NCBI GenBank assembly: GCA_910576815.1
Contig: CAJTKA010000012.1
Span: forward strand, 16,676-80,675
Reading direction: 5' to 3'
Length of the DNA stretch: 64,000 bases
Source of the DNA: an uncultured Lachnospiraceae bacterium
Lineage (GTDB): Bacteria > Bacillota > Clostridia > Lachnospirales > Lachnospiraceae
Below the pieces are notes generated by a model. That model was not told the origin of the DNA. It did not search any database and worked only from the letters and a program-made list of their open reading frames with translations. Below, piece after piece: positions 25,754-35,966 of the stretch. Numbering within the stretch: position 1 is the first letter of the stretch; every line of letters begins with the position of its first letter. A program made the position numbers and the translations under genes.

Positions 25754-27574
25754 TTATACTTCAATATATGCCCCTGCCTGCACGCGCCACATCTGCGCGT
25801 ACTTTCCGTTTCTTTCAAGAAGCTGCTCATGGCTGCCCTGTTCTGCGATTCTGCCCTGTTCCAGCATAATGATGCGGTCGGCAAGTCTGGTGGTGGACAG
25901 ACGGTGCGAGATAAAGATCACTGTCTTGTCCTTTGTCGCCAAAAGCATGGCATGGTTCAGCTGGTATTCCGCAATGGGATCAAGCGCACTTGAGGGCTCG
26001 TCCAGAATCATCAGTCCGGCTTCCCTGTAAAAAACCCTGGCAATCGCGAGCTTCTGGCTCTCCCCGCCCGACAGATTCATGCCGTCCTCCATGAACTCGG
26101 TCGTGAGCGGCGTATCAAGCCCCTTTTCCATTCCATCCACACGTTCCATCAATCCGCTGTCCGCAAGGGCCTCTCTGATTTCTTTTTCGCCGCAGCCGTC
26201 CGCGACATCGAGGAGCACGTTTTCCTTAACACTGCCTGCAAAAATCTGAAAATCCTGAAAGACCGTTCCGATCGAATCCCTGTACTTTTGCACGTCATAA
26301 GAGCGGATATCCCTTCCGTCAGCCAAAATCTTTCCTTCATCCACGTCATAGAGCCTCATAAGCAGCTTGACAAGCGTCGTTTTCCCGGCGCCGTTGTAGC
26401 CTACAAGCGCAATCTTCTCACCGGGCGCAATGTGGAGCGACAGGTCTTTCAGCAACCCTCCACTCTCCTTGTCATAGGCAAAAGAAACTCCGTCCAGCTC
26501 CATCTCCTTAGCGCCTTTTGCCGGTTCAAGGCCTTCCTCGCTCTGTATCTTAGGCTCATACGCCAAAAAATCACGAATTTTCTGCACATACAGGCTGCTC
26601 TCGCAGGCAAACGGATATACATCGGTAAAAATGCTCATTCCCCTTTTCAGTCTTCCGAAAGAGTTGTACAAAATGGCGACCCCGCTGAAGGACAACGTTC
26701 CCCTCACTGCTGCCTGAAAAACCAGATAGGAAATATACAACACATCACTGAAAAAGGCATTGCTTACATATCTGCGCATAACACCCAGAAAATGCCGCCT
26801 TCCGGCATACCGTTTCTCCACATTGTAAACTTCATTATTCGCCTGTTCAAAAGTCCGGGACAAAATACCGGGAATCTCAGGGTTTAGGCGGATTTCCTTG
26901 GCATAGTCATTCAGATAAAACACCCTTTTTACATACTCCCGCTTTCTCTCATGCGGATTGCGCTCCATTCGAATCTGAAACGAGCTTTTATTATACAACT
27001 GGTTAAACGCAAACGCCATGATAAAGGAAACCGCCGCAAACACAATGGAAAAGGAGTCCCTGATCAGGAAGTAAATTCCCGTGGATATAAAGACCGTAAT
27101 ACCCGACGCCGTATTGCGCAAAAAGAGCTCGCACCTGTCGATCTGCTTGTCTACCTCGGAGATGGCAAGTACCATCTCGTTATAATATTCCGGGTTATCA
27201 TAACACGCCAGATCCAGCTCTTTCGTTTTTTCATATAACAGCATTTTAATCTTTTCGCGGACTTTTGGGCGTTCCTTTTCCTGGATATAATCGCCCGCCA
27301 CCACCGTAAATACCATGCCCAGCGTGATACAAGCAGCAAGGATCAGTATAAACTGCGCCACCTGTCGGAATGGATAATGAAATTCAGCGGCCTCCAGCAC
27401 GTAGCCGATTCCGTAGGTGTGTTCAAAAAAGATGGATACCTGATTCCGTATGGCATCCATCACCATAAAGATAATAAACGCAGGCGAAGCGCTAAACATC
27501 AGTTTTAGCAAAAACCAGTTGTTTCGCCATACCATCGCGGCGGACTGCTTTGTGCCATTCTTATCCTTTTTCAA
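25754..27574 (-). CDS. ABC exporter half-transporter (second pair, partner B)
   Basis: 606 residues. Membrane domain (about 20-330) then ATPase with Walker A GYNGAGKT, signature LSGGES, Walker B LMILDEPSSALD and H-loop FISHRLST. All catalytic residues are retained. The ATG lies inside the end of the preceding half-transporter (4-base overlap), implying co-translation and a heterodimer. The DEPSSALD wording and N-terminal arrangement match peptide- or lantibiotic-type exporters in Clostridia, but no precursor peptide is visible. Confidence 0.9.
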   Translation of the reverse strand: MKKDKNGTKQSAAMVWRNNWFLLKLMFSASPAFIIFMVMDAIRNQVSIFFEHTYGIGYVLEAAEFHYPFRQVAQFILILAACITLGMVFTVVAGDYIQEKERPKVREKIKMLLYEKTKELDLACYDNPEYYNEMVLAISEVDKQIDRCELFLRNTASGITVFISTGIYFLIRDSFSIVFAAVSFIMAFAFNQLYNKSSFQIRMERNPHERKREYVKRVFYLNDYAKEIRLNPEIPGILSRTFEQANNEVYNVEKRYAGRRHFLGVMRRYVSNAFFSDVLYISYLVFQAAVRGTLSFSGVAILYNSFGRLKRGMSIFTDVYPFACESSLYVQKIRDFLAYEPKIQSEEGLEPAKGAKEMELDGVSFAYDKESGGLLKDLSLHIAPGEKIALVGYNGAGKTTLVKLLMRLYDVDEGKILADGRDIRSYDVQKYRDSIGTVFQDFQIFAGSVKENVLLDVADGCGEKEIREALADSGLMERVDGMEKGLDTPLTTEFMEDGMNLSGGESQKLAIARVFYREAGLMILDEPSSALDPIAEYQLNHAMLLATKDKTVIFISHRLSTTRLADRIIMLEQGRIAEQGSHEQLLERNGKYAQMWRVQAGAYIEV

Positions 27575-29418
27575 CCCGCCACCTCCTCTTCCGTGTCCAA
27601 GGCCAGATAGTTCATGGCCTGCCTACGGTACATTCGCGCATAACTGCCGTTTTTCGCCATCAGTTCCGTGTGAGTACCCTCCTCGATCAGCCGTCCGCCT
27701 TCCAGCATAAAGACCTTATCGCATTTTTTGACCGAAGACAGTCTGTGCGAGATAAAAAACATGGTGTGATCGCTGCCTTCTTTCATAATATTCTGAAAAA
27801 GCTCATACTCCGCTATTGGGTCAAGCGCGCTTGACGGCTCATCAAAAATCTTGATGTAGGAATCTTTTGCAAATGTTCTTGCCACGGCAAGCTTCTGGCT
27901 CTCCCCGCCCGAAAAAACTGCGCCATTTTCATCAAATTCCTTGGTCATCACCGTGTGCATGCCTTCCGGCAGGGACATGACTTTCTCATAAATACCCGCC
28001 TTTTTCAGCGCATCCGCGGCCGTCTGTTCATCATTTTCATAGTGTCTTCCCATCAGTACATTCTCCATGACACTTATGCCGAATATGCAAAAATCCTGAA
28101 ACGTGACGGCGAACAGCTCCCTGTACGCATGAAGATTGTATTCCCTGATATCTCTTCCGTTTAGCCGGATCACACCCGAAACAGGGTCGTACAGACGCAA
28201 AAGCAGCTTAATGATCGTGGTTTTCCCGGCTCCGTTATGTCCGACTAAGGCCGCGATCTCACCCTCTCTGATCGTAAAAGATAAGTCTTTGATCGTCTCT
28301 TCGTCTTTATAGGAAAAGCTTACATGATCAAATTCCAATGTCTGAAATTTTTCCTCCGGCATCACGCCATCCTGATCCTCGGGAATTTTTTCCTCATAAT
28401 CCATAAATCCTTTCAGATTATTGATGAACATGCCGTTTTTCATGATATTCATAATATTTTCAAACAAACCGATCAGAATCCATGTCATGGCTACCATCAG
28501 GCTGGACATGACCGTAAGCTGCGCCAAAGAGATGGAACCCGTGACGCGATTGCGGTATACCGCGTACAGCAGCACGCCCTCAAAAATCACGGTAAAGGTA
28601 AAGGTGATTTTCAAAAAACTCAGGCTTGCGTTACTGAAAGCATACTTCACAGCCGTGCGGACTTTGTGCTGTGTCGCATTGCGATACTGCTGCTTTAAAA
28701 GCGAGAACACATTGGAAAGCCTGATTTCTTTTGCATAGTCGGGAAGATACATCACACGGTTCACATAGTTGAGCACTTTATCATCCGGAGCCTGTTCCCG
28801 ATAGCGCTTAAACTCATATTTGTTTTTATAATGACCAAATACAAAATTGCCGATCAGTGGGGACAGAATAAACAGTACGGCGTAATGGTCAATGTCGTAC
28901 ATAAACCAAAACACCGCGATTGTCGCCGCGGTTCCACCAAGCACGCCCCACACATTCTGGACAATTTCCAAGATTTTGGTGTCCGCACCATCCATTGACA
29001 TCGTATACCGGTTATAAAAATCCGGATCCTCATAGCATCGAAGCTCCACATTTTTTGCCTTCTCATACAGTCTGGAATAAACGCCGTAATACAGCTTCGT
29101 CGCTGTCAGGGGATATACGACGTTCTCCACATAATTCCTGTACACGCTCAGCAAAAAAAACAGCACCCCACACATCAGAATAAACTGAAAGACCAGCCGG
29201 AAATCCTGATTCTGATCCAGCGCGCCGACAATATATCGTATGAAAATCGCATCGAAAAAAACCCATTCAAAATATCCTGCCGCCTGTATAAAAAAGGAAT
29301 GTATCACCATGCTCTTCTCGATAGAAAATCCGAGCCTCAACGCATAACAGTCATTTTTTATGGTCTCCCAAAATGTCAGCTTTTGTTCCTTTTTATTTTG
29401 TTCTTTTCCCTTCTTCAT
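27571..29418 (-). CDS. ABC exporter half-transporter (second pair, partner A)
   Basis: 615 residues. Lys-rich N-terminus, six-helix membrane domain to about 330, ATPase with Walker A GHNGAGKT, signature FSGGES, Walker B IKIFDEPSSALD and FISHRLSS. First gene of the second exporter pair. It is preceded, 75 bases away on the same strand, by an uncharacterised 372-residue protein that may be part of the transcription unit. Substrate unknown. Confidence 0.9.
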   Translation of the reverse strand: MKKGKEQNKKEQKLTFWETIKNDCYALRLGFSIEKSMVIHSFFIQAAGYFEWVFFDAIFIRYIVGALDQNQDFRLVFQFILMCGVLFFLLSVYRNYVENVVYPLTATKLYYGVYSRLYEKAKNVELRCYEDPDFYNRYTMSMDGADTKILEIVQNVWGVLGGTAATIAVFWFMYDIDHYAVLFILSPLIGNFVFGHYKNKYEFKRYREQAPDDKVLNYVNRVMYLPDYAKEIRLSNVFSLLKQQYRNATQHKVRTAVKYAFSNASLSFLKITFTFTVIFEGVLLYAVYRNRVTGSISLAQLTVMSSLMVAMTWILIGLFENIMNIMKNGMFINNLKGFMDYEEKIPEDQDGVMPEEKFQTLEFDHVSFSYKDEETIKDLSFTIREGEIAALVGHNGAGKTTIIKLLLRLYDPVSGVIRLNGRDIREYNLHAYRELFAVTFQDFCIFGISVMENVLMGRHYENDEQTAADALKKAGIYEKVMSLPEGMHTVMTKEFDENGAVFSGGESQKLAVARTFAKDSYIKIFDEPSSALDPIAEYELFQNIMKEGSDHTMFFISHRLSSVKKCDKVFMLEGGRLIEEGTHTELMAKNGSYARMYRRQAMNYLALDTEEEVAG

Positions 29419-29493
29419 CTCTCTATCCCCTATCCCGGATTAACCCACAGAGTCTCCTTCCATGTCGGTCCAAACTTCGGAATCTCCCGGCTT

Positions 29494-30612
29494 CTATTTA
29501 TTTGCAGCCAAATCTTTGAATTGCACTGCCCAGAATGTCAAATCGCAGTCCAATCCATACGCATTCCTGTAATCTTCTTCCAATCTCACATCCACATACG
29601 GCGTAGGATATTTGATATTCTTTGGCGAATAGTGCTTATTGTGCGGCTTTGCAAGGTTCATTTTCAGTATTCCTTCGTCATTCGTCGCTGCGGCTATCGC
29701 CTCCAAGGACTCTTTGATAACGCTTACCCGCTCCCCCACGCCAAGCATTGCTATTTCCGTCAAAACCCTTCTGTAATTGATCGTATCAATGCATTCCGGA
29801 TCAAATGCCCTGATCGGCGTCACAAGCGCATAGCAGGGCGCATAATATCTGCTCTTAACTTTCACATGCATCAGCGTGTCCGGTTTCATGATCCTGTTGA
29901 TATGGTTCAGCGCATCCGCCATCAGACGGATATTTTTCTCTGTTCTCCAGGTTTTGGTATATGCCAGGGTCTCCAATGTATAACCGTTCGGCAAATACTC
30001 GTCCGCTTCGATATAAGGATATTTATATTTCCTTTCCGCTCCCTTTCTCTGCTTCAAAATTTCCTCTAAAGAAGACAGTTGTAAGATTCTCTCAAATCCT
30101 TTCAGCGAGGTCTGCTGAAACTCGATCAAATCATCATAATCATCCCCATATCCAAGCAGAGCCTGCATGGTGTACAGCAGTGCGCCGAGACAATTGCCGT
30201 TATGTATGCCGATAAATCGATTCTGATATCGTTCCACTTCCGGCGAAATATAGGAAAACTGCTGTTTTAAAATATTCTCATCGCGCATCGCTTTCACAAA
30301 ATTTGCCACAAGGGGATGTTCTTTCGGGATTGCGTAATAAGAGAGCAGTCTTGCTGCCGTCTCACCGTCCTGTAAAGGCGTTTCGTGAAGAACCGTTCCC
30401 TGCCAGTTATCCCAGCTGTGCATACCACTGCCGATATAACCGTTCGGTTTTGCATATGCCTGCACAAGTTTAAAATATGGCAGCTCGTATATTTCTCCTA
30501 ATAAGCGCCTCTCCTCTTCCTCTGAAATCTGCCCCAGGATCTCTTTTCGCAGGCGATATTGGATCACCGCTCCCGCATGGTTTAACAAAAATCTGATTGA
30601 CTTATCTTTCAT
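29494..30612 (-). CDS. Uncharacterised helical protein upstream of the ABC pair
   Basis: 372 residues, no signal peptide or membrane helix. I recognise no family. The sequence is mainly helical with repeated aromatic/Gly segments (HSWDNWQGTVLHE, IGIHNGNCLGALLYTMQALLGYGDDYDDLIEFQ), consistent with an alpha/alpha-toroid such as a terpenoid-cyclase-like or glycosidase-like barrel. ATG 30612 has GGAGAAAAG upstream. Its position 75 bases before a heterodimeric exporter suggests a link to the exported compound or an immunity/maturation role, but this is only inference from position. Confidence 0.65.
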   Translation of the reverse strand: MKDKSIRFLLNHAGAVIQYRLRKEILGQISEEEERRLLGEIYELPYFKLVQAYAKPNGYIGSGMHSWDNWQGTVLHETPLQDGETAARLLSYYAIPKEHPLVANFVKAMRDENILKQQFSYISPEVERYQNRFIGIHNGNCLGALLYTMQALLGYGDDYDDLIEFQQTSLKGFERILQLSSLEEILKQRKGAERKYKYPYIEADEYLPNGYTLETLAYTKTWRTEKNIRLMADALNHINRIMKPDTLMHVKVKSRYYAPCYALVTPIRAFDPECIDTINYRRVLTEIAMLGVGERVSVIKESLEAIAAATNDEGILKMNLAKPHNKHYSPKNIKYPTPYVDVRLEEDYRNAYGLDCDLTFWAVQFKDLAANK

Positions 30613-30647
30613 GTCTTTTCTCCGAAACGAAATTCAATTTGACAACC

Positions 30648-31049
30648 TTATTGCCCATTGCAAACCATTTGGCTTTCTGAACGTTCAACCATCAAGAACC
30701 ATTTAAATCCAAATTTGTCTTTTACTGCACTCATGCAAGCTGCAAAATCTGTTTTATGAGGTTCTTCCAACACGCATCCTCCCTCTTTCAAGATGTCGAA
30801 AGCTCTCTCCACCTCGGCAGCCGTATCAAAATCTACCGCAAAAAATAACGAATCCGCCTGAATTTCCTTTCCGACGCCGCCATCAGACAACCTGATTCTT
30901 TGGTTCCCGATTCTTGCCTCTGTATGATAGATCAAGTTTGTTTTCTCGTCTTTTCCCTGCCAGTCAACTTCTAACTGAAATGCCTCTTTATATAAGGCAA
31001 TCACCTCTGCACAGCGGCCGCCACAATGTAAAGTTGGTATAAAAAGCAT
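30648..31049 (-). CDS. VOC-family (PhnB-like) protein
   Basis: About 133 residues: LHCGGRCAEVIALYKEAFQLEVDW at the start, IRLSDGG in the middle and a C-terminal CMSAVKDKFGFKWFLMVE, the pattern of PhnB/3-demethylubiquinone-like VOC proteins. I place the start at ATG 31049, which has GGAGGGG 7 bases upstream; ATG 31055 is also possible. Substrate unknown; these proteins are often small-molecule binding or resistance factors. Confidence 0.8.
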   Translation of the reverse strand: MLFIPTLHCGGRCAEVIALYKEAFQLEVDWQGKDEKTNLIYHTEARIGNQRIRLSDGGVGKEIQADSLFFAVDFDTAAEVERAFDILKEGGCVLEEPHKTDFAACMSAVKDKFGFKWFLMVERSESQMVCNGQ

Positions 31050-31090
31050 GTCCATCCCCTCCACTGATTCATTAAGTTCGTGTGTGAAAT

Positions 31091-31531
31091 CTATTTTACG
31101 ATTTCCCCTTTCAGCGATTCCCAGTCTATAAACAGGCTGTAGCGCTTAGTCGTAAAGCGAATCACGCAGAAATTGGGATCGTCAGGACCGGTAAAATGAT
31201 TCGCCAGACCCTCGTACCACATCTCCCGACGGGTTTCCGGATCGGTGCAGACCTCGGCCGTACCGGTAAGAGAAATGTGATAGGTCGGAGAATTCAGGCA
31301 CACGGCAGCTTTGTTATTCTGCCCAAGGCGCACAGTGCTTGGCGCGCCCAGACCGGTACAGAAAGTGATCCAGCGTATTCCCTCACTGCGGGATGGGCTG
31401 ATCGTCGTAGGCACGGGAGAACCGTCCGGGTCGATGGTGATCAGTGTGCCGTAGCTGTCCTTGTCCTGACGTACGGTACGCTGCGCAATCATCTCAGCAG
31501 CGCGGGCTAAAATAGTTTCTTTTGTGTTCAT
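31091..31531 (-). CDS. Pyridoxamine 5'-phosphate oxidase-family flavoprotein
   Basis: 146 residues forming an FMN split barrel: YGTLITIDPDGSPVPTTISPS, WITFCTGLGAPSTVRLGQNNKAAVC and YHISLTGTAEV are typical. General stress or flavin-dependent reductase function is likely, substrate unknown. AAAGGAGG lies 7 bases before the ATG. It is the third split-barrel protein in the window. Confidence 0.8.
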   Translation of the reverse strand: MNTKETILARAAEMIAQRTVRQDKDSYGTLITIDPDGSPVPTTISPSRSEGIRWITFCTGLGAPSTVRLGQNNKAAVCLNSPTYHISLTGTAEVCTDPETRREMWYEGLANHFTGPDDPNFCVIRFTTKRYSLFIDWESLKGEIVK

Positions 31532-31668
31532 GTAAATGCCTCCTTTGCATGATGAAAGTTTAAAATACAGTTGTCGTTTTCATTTGATCCGTGAAAACGC
31601 GCCCTCAATTTTAAATTATATAACATGCAGAAAAGGCTGTATTGTATATTTCCGACATCTGCATATTC

Positions 31669-32514
31669 TCAACAGCCATTCCCTTCTTTGGGATAGTACC
31701 GTAAAGCCATTTCTCTTGCCTCCCGAATATTCATGGAATGATAGCGTTTGAACTCCCGCATCAGGTGCGACACGTCCGTATACCCGTATTTACAAACCGC
31801 ATCCGCGATATCAAAATCACTGTGGCATACAATATCTCTCCACAGAGATTGATACCGTATCAGATTACTCAGCTTTTTGGGAGTAATCCCGATATAGTCC
31901 TGAAACAACCGTTCCATCTGTCTGTCGCTGATGAAATGCTCCCGCGATAATTGATTGATTCCCATCGCTCCCTGATATCGGAGGATATCACTCATAATCC
32001 TGTCTACATGTTTATTGTATCTTGCATGTTCCAATCTTTTCAAAAGAATCGATTCTGTCAATTGGATCAATTCCGTCAGATTCCAAAGTTCTGACAGATG
32101 ACCGCGCAGTTCCCGATCCAGCCAGCCAAATCTCTCCCTGACATCACACCGTTCATTTATCGTCCCCGCCAAAGAATCCTCTGAAAAAAGATAAGCACTC
32201 CACGCATAGAAGCGAATCGCAAACGTAAATATCCTATGATCCGGGCTTTCGCAATTTTGCAGCCAAAAAGTTCTGTCGTTGACTCCATTGTAGTCGGAAG
32301 ACATCATATTACCCGCATCATCAATACAATATATGATATCTACGCAGGTATCAGGGATAATGATATCAAAGGATGCATCCACTTTCGTATCCGAACAGTC
32401 TTTTTCCCCGCCCCAAAAGCATCTGACATAAGGCTGCAACATCCGACACGGCTCTACTTCCCGATAACTCGAATCATGCTTAAAAGGAGCTGCTGTTAAT
32501 GGTCGAAATATCAT
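31669..32514 (-). CDS. AraC-family transcriptional regulator (DUF6597-like N-terminus)
   Basis: 281 residues. The N-terminal sensing half (CRMLQPYVRCFWG, DTCVDIIYCIDD) matches the N-terminal domain found in one-component AraC regulators of this type. The last 100 residues hold two helix-turn-helix units (GINQLSREHFISDRQMERLFQDYIGITPKKLSNLIRYQ; DIADAVCKYGYTDVSHLMREFKRYHS). The target is unknown. The next gene downstream is the PNPOx-like protein. Confidence 0.85.
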   Translation of the reverse strand: MIFRPLTAAPFKHDSSYREVEPCRMLQPYVRCFWGGEKDCSDTKVDASFDIIIPDTCVDIIYCIDDAGNMMSSDYNGVNDRTFWLQNCESPDHRIFTFAIRFYAWSAYLFSEDSLAGTINERCDVRERFGWLDRELRGHLSELWNLTELIQLTESILLKRLEHARYNKHVDRIMSDILRYQGAMGINQLSREHFISDRQMERLFQDYIGITPKKLSNLIRYQSLWRDIVCHSDFDIADAVCKYGYTDVSHLMREFKRYHSMNIREAREMALRYYPKEGNGC

Positions 32515-32798
32515 CTTGCCCGTCCCCTTCTGTATTTGCTTCCGTCACCCCCATCAAATCATCCCCATCCCCCACTACAAATACTTTGGTTTCTACATCA
32601 GTAAAAAACCTTTTTATCATCTAATCTTTCAGGAAACCAATCCCTCGGTACAGGTTTTACAGGCGTCAAGACAATACTCCACACCCCGTTTCCGACTTGT
32701 TCGTGCGCCTCCTGATTGCTATCGTCTTTATCATATAGTCTGCGTCGCTCGCAATATGTTAGTAAAATGACAACAACTTTTCCGATTATTTGTAAAAC

Positions 32799-33617
32799 TC
32801 AGATATCACAGTAACATCTTTCGTCATCCGGATTGGTATAGATCCGATACTGAGAGACATCCTCATACTCCGGCAGAGTACCGATCGCATTTCTTATGAT
32901 ATATTTTCCCATCAAATTATAAGTGTCTCCCTGTGATATTTTTCCATTTGACAATTTTCCCGTGATCCAGCCTCTCCTCAGCAAATCCAAAAGCCACGCT
33001 TTCTTTTGACAAATAAAGTCCCTGGTTTTTTGATTATGGATGTCCGTAAAGGCCATCAGTAAGTACGACAGGGGAATTCCCTCCTGTACAGCCGCCTGTC
33101 CGCCACCAAAGCTAAGAAACGCCTCACCCAAAGGATCTAATAATCGATCGATCCAATCCAAATCACCAGGACGCGCTGCAGTGAGAAATCGCAACACACA
33201 GATTCCTGTTGCAAAACATTCACCCTGCGTACATGAATTTCCGAAACAGGTATTCCGAAGTCTCTGTAATGAAGTGTCCACCATTTCCTGAACTGCTTGA
33301 TTCTCCGGTGCAAACAGGACCAGCAGTCTGAGAATCTCCAGTTCATAATGATTGGCGTAGAGAATATTAGTTTTCGGCAAATACCCCTGCACAAGCCGCA
33401 GTTTCCTGCCTCCGTTATATGGCGGGATAAAATAACCGGGATAGATGCAATCTGTTTCGGCATTGACCCGCATGCGTCTTTTATATTTCAGGATATCCTC
33501 TTGCGGACAGATGCCGTTTAACAAAGTTGTCACGATATCCGCCCTTTCTGTGGCGGATATCTCCTCTGAAAATACCATTTTTCTGTTTGTTTCCATCACA
33601 ATCTGATAATGATACAT
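32799..33617 (-). CDS. Uncharacterised helical protein
   Basis: About 272 residues from ATG 33617; longer starts to 33728 are possible and the ribosome site is weak. Largely helical, Cys-rich in the middle (CFGNSCTQGECFATGICVLRF), with a Gly-rich turn PYNGGRKLRLVQGYLP. No family recognised and no membrane helix. The repeat-like spacing suggests an alpha/alpha-toroid similar in style to 20542-21453 and 29494-30612, though this is an impression only. Confidence 0.55.
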   Translation of the reverse strand: MYHYQIVMETNRKMVFSEEISATERADIVTTLLNGICPQEDILKYKRRMRVNAETDCIYPGYFIPPYNGGRKLRLVQGYLPKTNILYANHYELEILRLLVLFAPENQAVQEMVDTSLQRLRNTCFGNSCTQGECFATGICVLRFLTAARPGDLDWIDRLLDPLGEAFLSFGGGQAAVQEGIPLSYLLMAFTDIHNQKTRDFICQKKAWLLDLLRRGWITGKLSNGKISQGDTYNLMGKYIIRNAIGTLPEYEDVSQYRIYTNPDDERCYCDI

Positions 33618-33981
33618 AACACTTCGCCAGTTTATCCTTTTTCCGCTTTCTTCCCATAATAGAGGCAATACTGAAAATGCATGCCTATGTATCTGCTTTC
33701 CCAATCCGTATAGATGCAGGCATATCACTTCATTTTATCAAATCCATTAAAAACAGGTTTGATATTTTGAGTAAAAGATACGCTCCTGCTCTTTCTTTGT
33801 CATAAACAACAGTATCACCTCATCCGTTCAAAGACAAACAATGATACATATAGCGGTACACAACAGAGCATTGTATAAATATAGCGCATGGAACAAGCTC
33901 CTTTTTCGGACATTTGTTCTATGCGCCATTATATCGAACATACTTTCGGATGTCAACAAAAACCAGACAAAAATTCCTATT
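33618..33981. other. Intergenic region with a 13-bp stem-loop
   Basis: No gene is seen. The inverted repeat GCGCATGGAACAA (33884-33896) and TTGTTCTATGCGC (33914-33926) pairs over 13 positions counting one G-U, with a 17-base loop. In the minus direction it follows the broken XRE-TPR gene and is followed by TATATTTATAC, so it may be that gene's weak terminator. Confidence 0.5.
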
Positions 33982-34993
33982 TTAGACAAACTCTGCTCTT
34001 AACTTCGCAATCTCATTTTTTGCCCACTCCACCGTATCACTGTCCGCATCATTATAATCTGACGCCAGCACATGGATGATCCGTTCCCATGCTTCCACTG
34101 CCTCAGTCTTTCGTCCAAGCTTCGCGTATAAAAAGGCGAGCGAAAAGATTGGATCCAGATAGCGGGGAACAGACGCTGCCTGAAAGGAGTTTTGAAAGCA
34201 TACAATCGCGCGTTCATATTCGTTCATTCTGTTGAATCGTTCCCCCACTTCATACTGGCCCATATTGCTATCCTTCGGTACGGCATTCCATAACTCCACC
34301 GCCTGGTCCACATTACCTTTGGCCGCTTCGATATCACCGAAAAACATTGCTTTTCGATATTCTAATCCTGCCGCAAACGGTGCTGCACCGATCAACTCCT
34401 TTGCCCTTTCAAAGTATCTCATGTCGATCATTGCTTCGATCAGCAATTTACGGAGAACCTCGTTTTCCGGATGTTCTTTTGCATAAGGCTCGCATACCCT
34501 GATAAACCAATCGTTTCCACTGCGCACGACGTCATCCTGTCCACCCCGCACCATCCTGTACAGCGAAAAGATTTCCGCATCGAGCGGCGCCAGTTTCATA
34601 GCTTTTTCCAACGTTCTGACCGCTTCCAGAAGATCGTCATTTGCCTTTTTGTAATGCAGTTTTGCATACAGTTTCAGAGCGGCAGCATCCTCCGGATCAT
34701 CCTTCAGGCAGACATCCAACGTATGTTTTGCATACTGATAACTCTGCTCACTCAGCCTGTCATGCTGCAGCACATAATCGATACGTTTTCGTTCATCCTC
34801 ATGGTCTACGGAAAACAGATCGTCGATCCTGACGCCAAAACTGGCTGCGATTGCAGGCAAAAGTGTAATTAGCTCCTGTCTCCCATTTGCTGACTGCCTG
34901 AAAAGATATCCCCAGATATTCCGCGACAGCCTCTTGCGTTAAGCCGTTTTCCGCCCGCAGTCTTTTGACCGCACTTCCGAGATTTAAATTCAT
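33982..34993 (-). pseudogene. XRE-TPR regulator split by a frameshift
   Basis: ATG 34993 begins an XRE helix-turn-helix (GSAVKRLRAENGLTQEAVAEYLGISFQAVSKWETGANY). The normal continuation (Pro-Asp-x-x-LLPAIAASFGVRIDDLF) is found in another frame beginning near 34860 and then runs through about 290 residues of TPR-like helices to 33982. Aligned to the family pattern, about 11 bases are missing at the join, moving the frame. The HTH frame continues as unrelated residues to 34799. The TPR part could start on its own at TTG 34860, but a DNA-bound full-length regulator cannot be made without frameshifting. Confidence 0.8.
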
Positions 34994-35204
34994 TCTCCCT
35001 ATCTCCCTTCTTAGAGCCTCCCGTGTGAAAAACGCCTGCATGAACGTTTCCCTGCCTCTAAGTCAGATCATACCTGTACGGTCTGACAAACGCAATAGCT
35101 GCGTATTTTAGCTGACTCAACTGACAAGTGAGTACCGTATTAGGACAAAATAGAGTCTGAAACCTTCTTGCACATAAAATGGATTATAAAACCCTTTTAT
35201 CATT

Positions 35205-35966
35205 CTAACGCATCATCGTTTTTATCAGCGATATCATATCATCAGCAAATTCTTGACCTTCTCTATTGTCTATCTCCATATCCTTTCCGTCTATATAACT
35301 TTGCAATGCATTCGAAATCAGAACATGATATTTGGAAGAAAGATGATTGACTCCCCATTCCCCACCCTGCTTTTTTGAAAGAACCAAATCATGTTTGAGA
35401 AAAGCTGCCACTCTGCATAAATTTAAAATGATGTATACCGGATTTTCTATTATTTCTTCTTCTGCTTCGCTAATATCATTCCAAATGCTGTCGATATAAT
35501 CATTTCTTGGTACATCTGCAAATATATCATTTATTTCTGCCCCATACAGGACAATGCCATAGCTTTTTATCACTTTAAAATGCGCTGCCAGATCCTTATC
35601 TGTCCCATTCATTCTTTGAATATAGTCTGTCGGATTGTCTGCAAACCAATGTTTATGCGCATTTGAAAAATGTAATTCAAACGGGGTCGGGTATACAAAA
35701 GGCTTACAATACTTCTGTTTTACAATACTCAGTTCAATTCCTTTGCTTGGCGCTAATTGATTAACATCTACGATATAGTTCATAAACTGTAATTTCTGTG
35801 TGTCCGTGATACCATCTGTGATCACAAAAATCAGATCAATATCACTTATGTTCGCATGAAAACATCCCATAGCCATAGAACCGTGCAGATAAATTCCTAT
35901 TAACTCCTCACCGAATATTTGCTTGCTCTGCTCTACAATTTCATCTAATATACTTTGGTATAACAT
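35205..35966 (-). CDS. Nucleotidyltransferase, aminoglycoside adenylyltransferase-like
   Basis: 253 residues. N-terminal nucleotidyltransferase core LIGIYLHGSMAMGCFHANISDIDLIFVI with the GS and DxD metal-binding residues, followed by a helical C-terminal domain (LNLCRVAAFLKHDLVLSKKQGGEWGV) as in ANT(3'')/ANT(9)-type proteins. The true substrate could be an aminoglycoside or another small molecule. AGGGAGAGAG precedes the ATG. The gene is AT-richer than the sugar-enzyme genes, compatible with transfer. Confidence 0.75.
   Translation of the reverse strand: MLYQSILDEIVEQSKQIFGEELIGIYLHGSMAMGCFHANISDIDLIFVITDGITDTQKLQFMNYIVDVNQLAPSKGIELSIVKQKYCKPFVYPTPFELHFSNAHKHWFADNPTDYIQRMNGTDKDLAAHFKVIKSYGIVLYGAEINDIFADVPRNDYIDSIWNDISEAEEEIIENPVYIILNLCRVAAFLKHDLVLSKKQGGEWGVNHLSSKYHVLISNALQSYIDGKDMEIDNREGQEFADDMISLIKTMMR

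Noticed and set aside
25652..29493. Precursor peptide of a ribosomally made antimicrobial near the ABC exporters
   Set aside because: I looked in the gaps around both exporter pairs (3881-4009, 25652-25753, 29419-29493) and found no short frame with a ribosome site and a Gly-Gly or Cys-rich tail.
32515..32798. Gene fragment between the AraC and 272-aa genes
   Set aside because: A stretch reading SIVLTPVKPVPRDWFPERLDD on minus looks protein-like but is under 35 codons, has no start, and matches no family I know.
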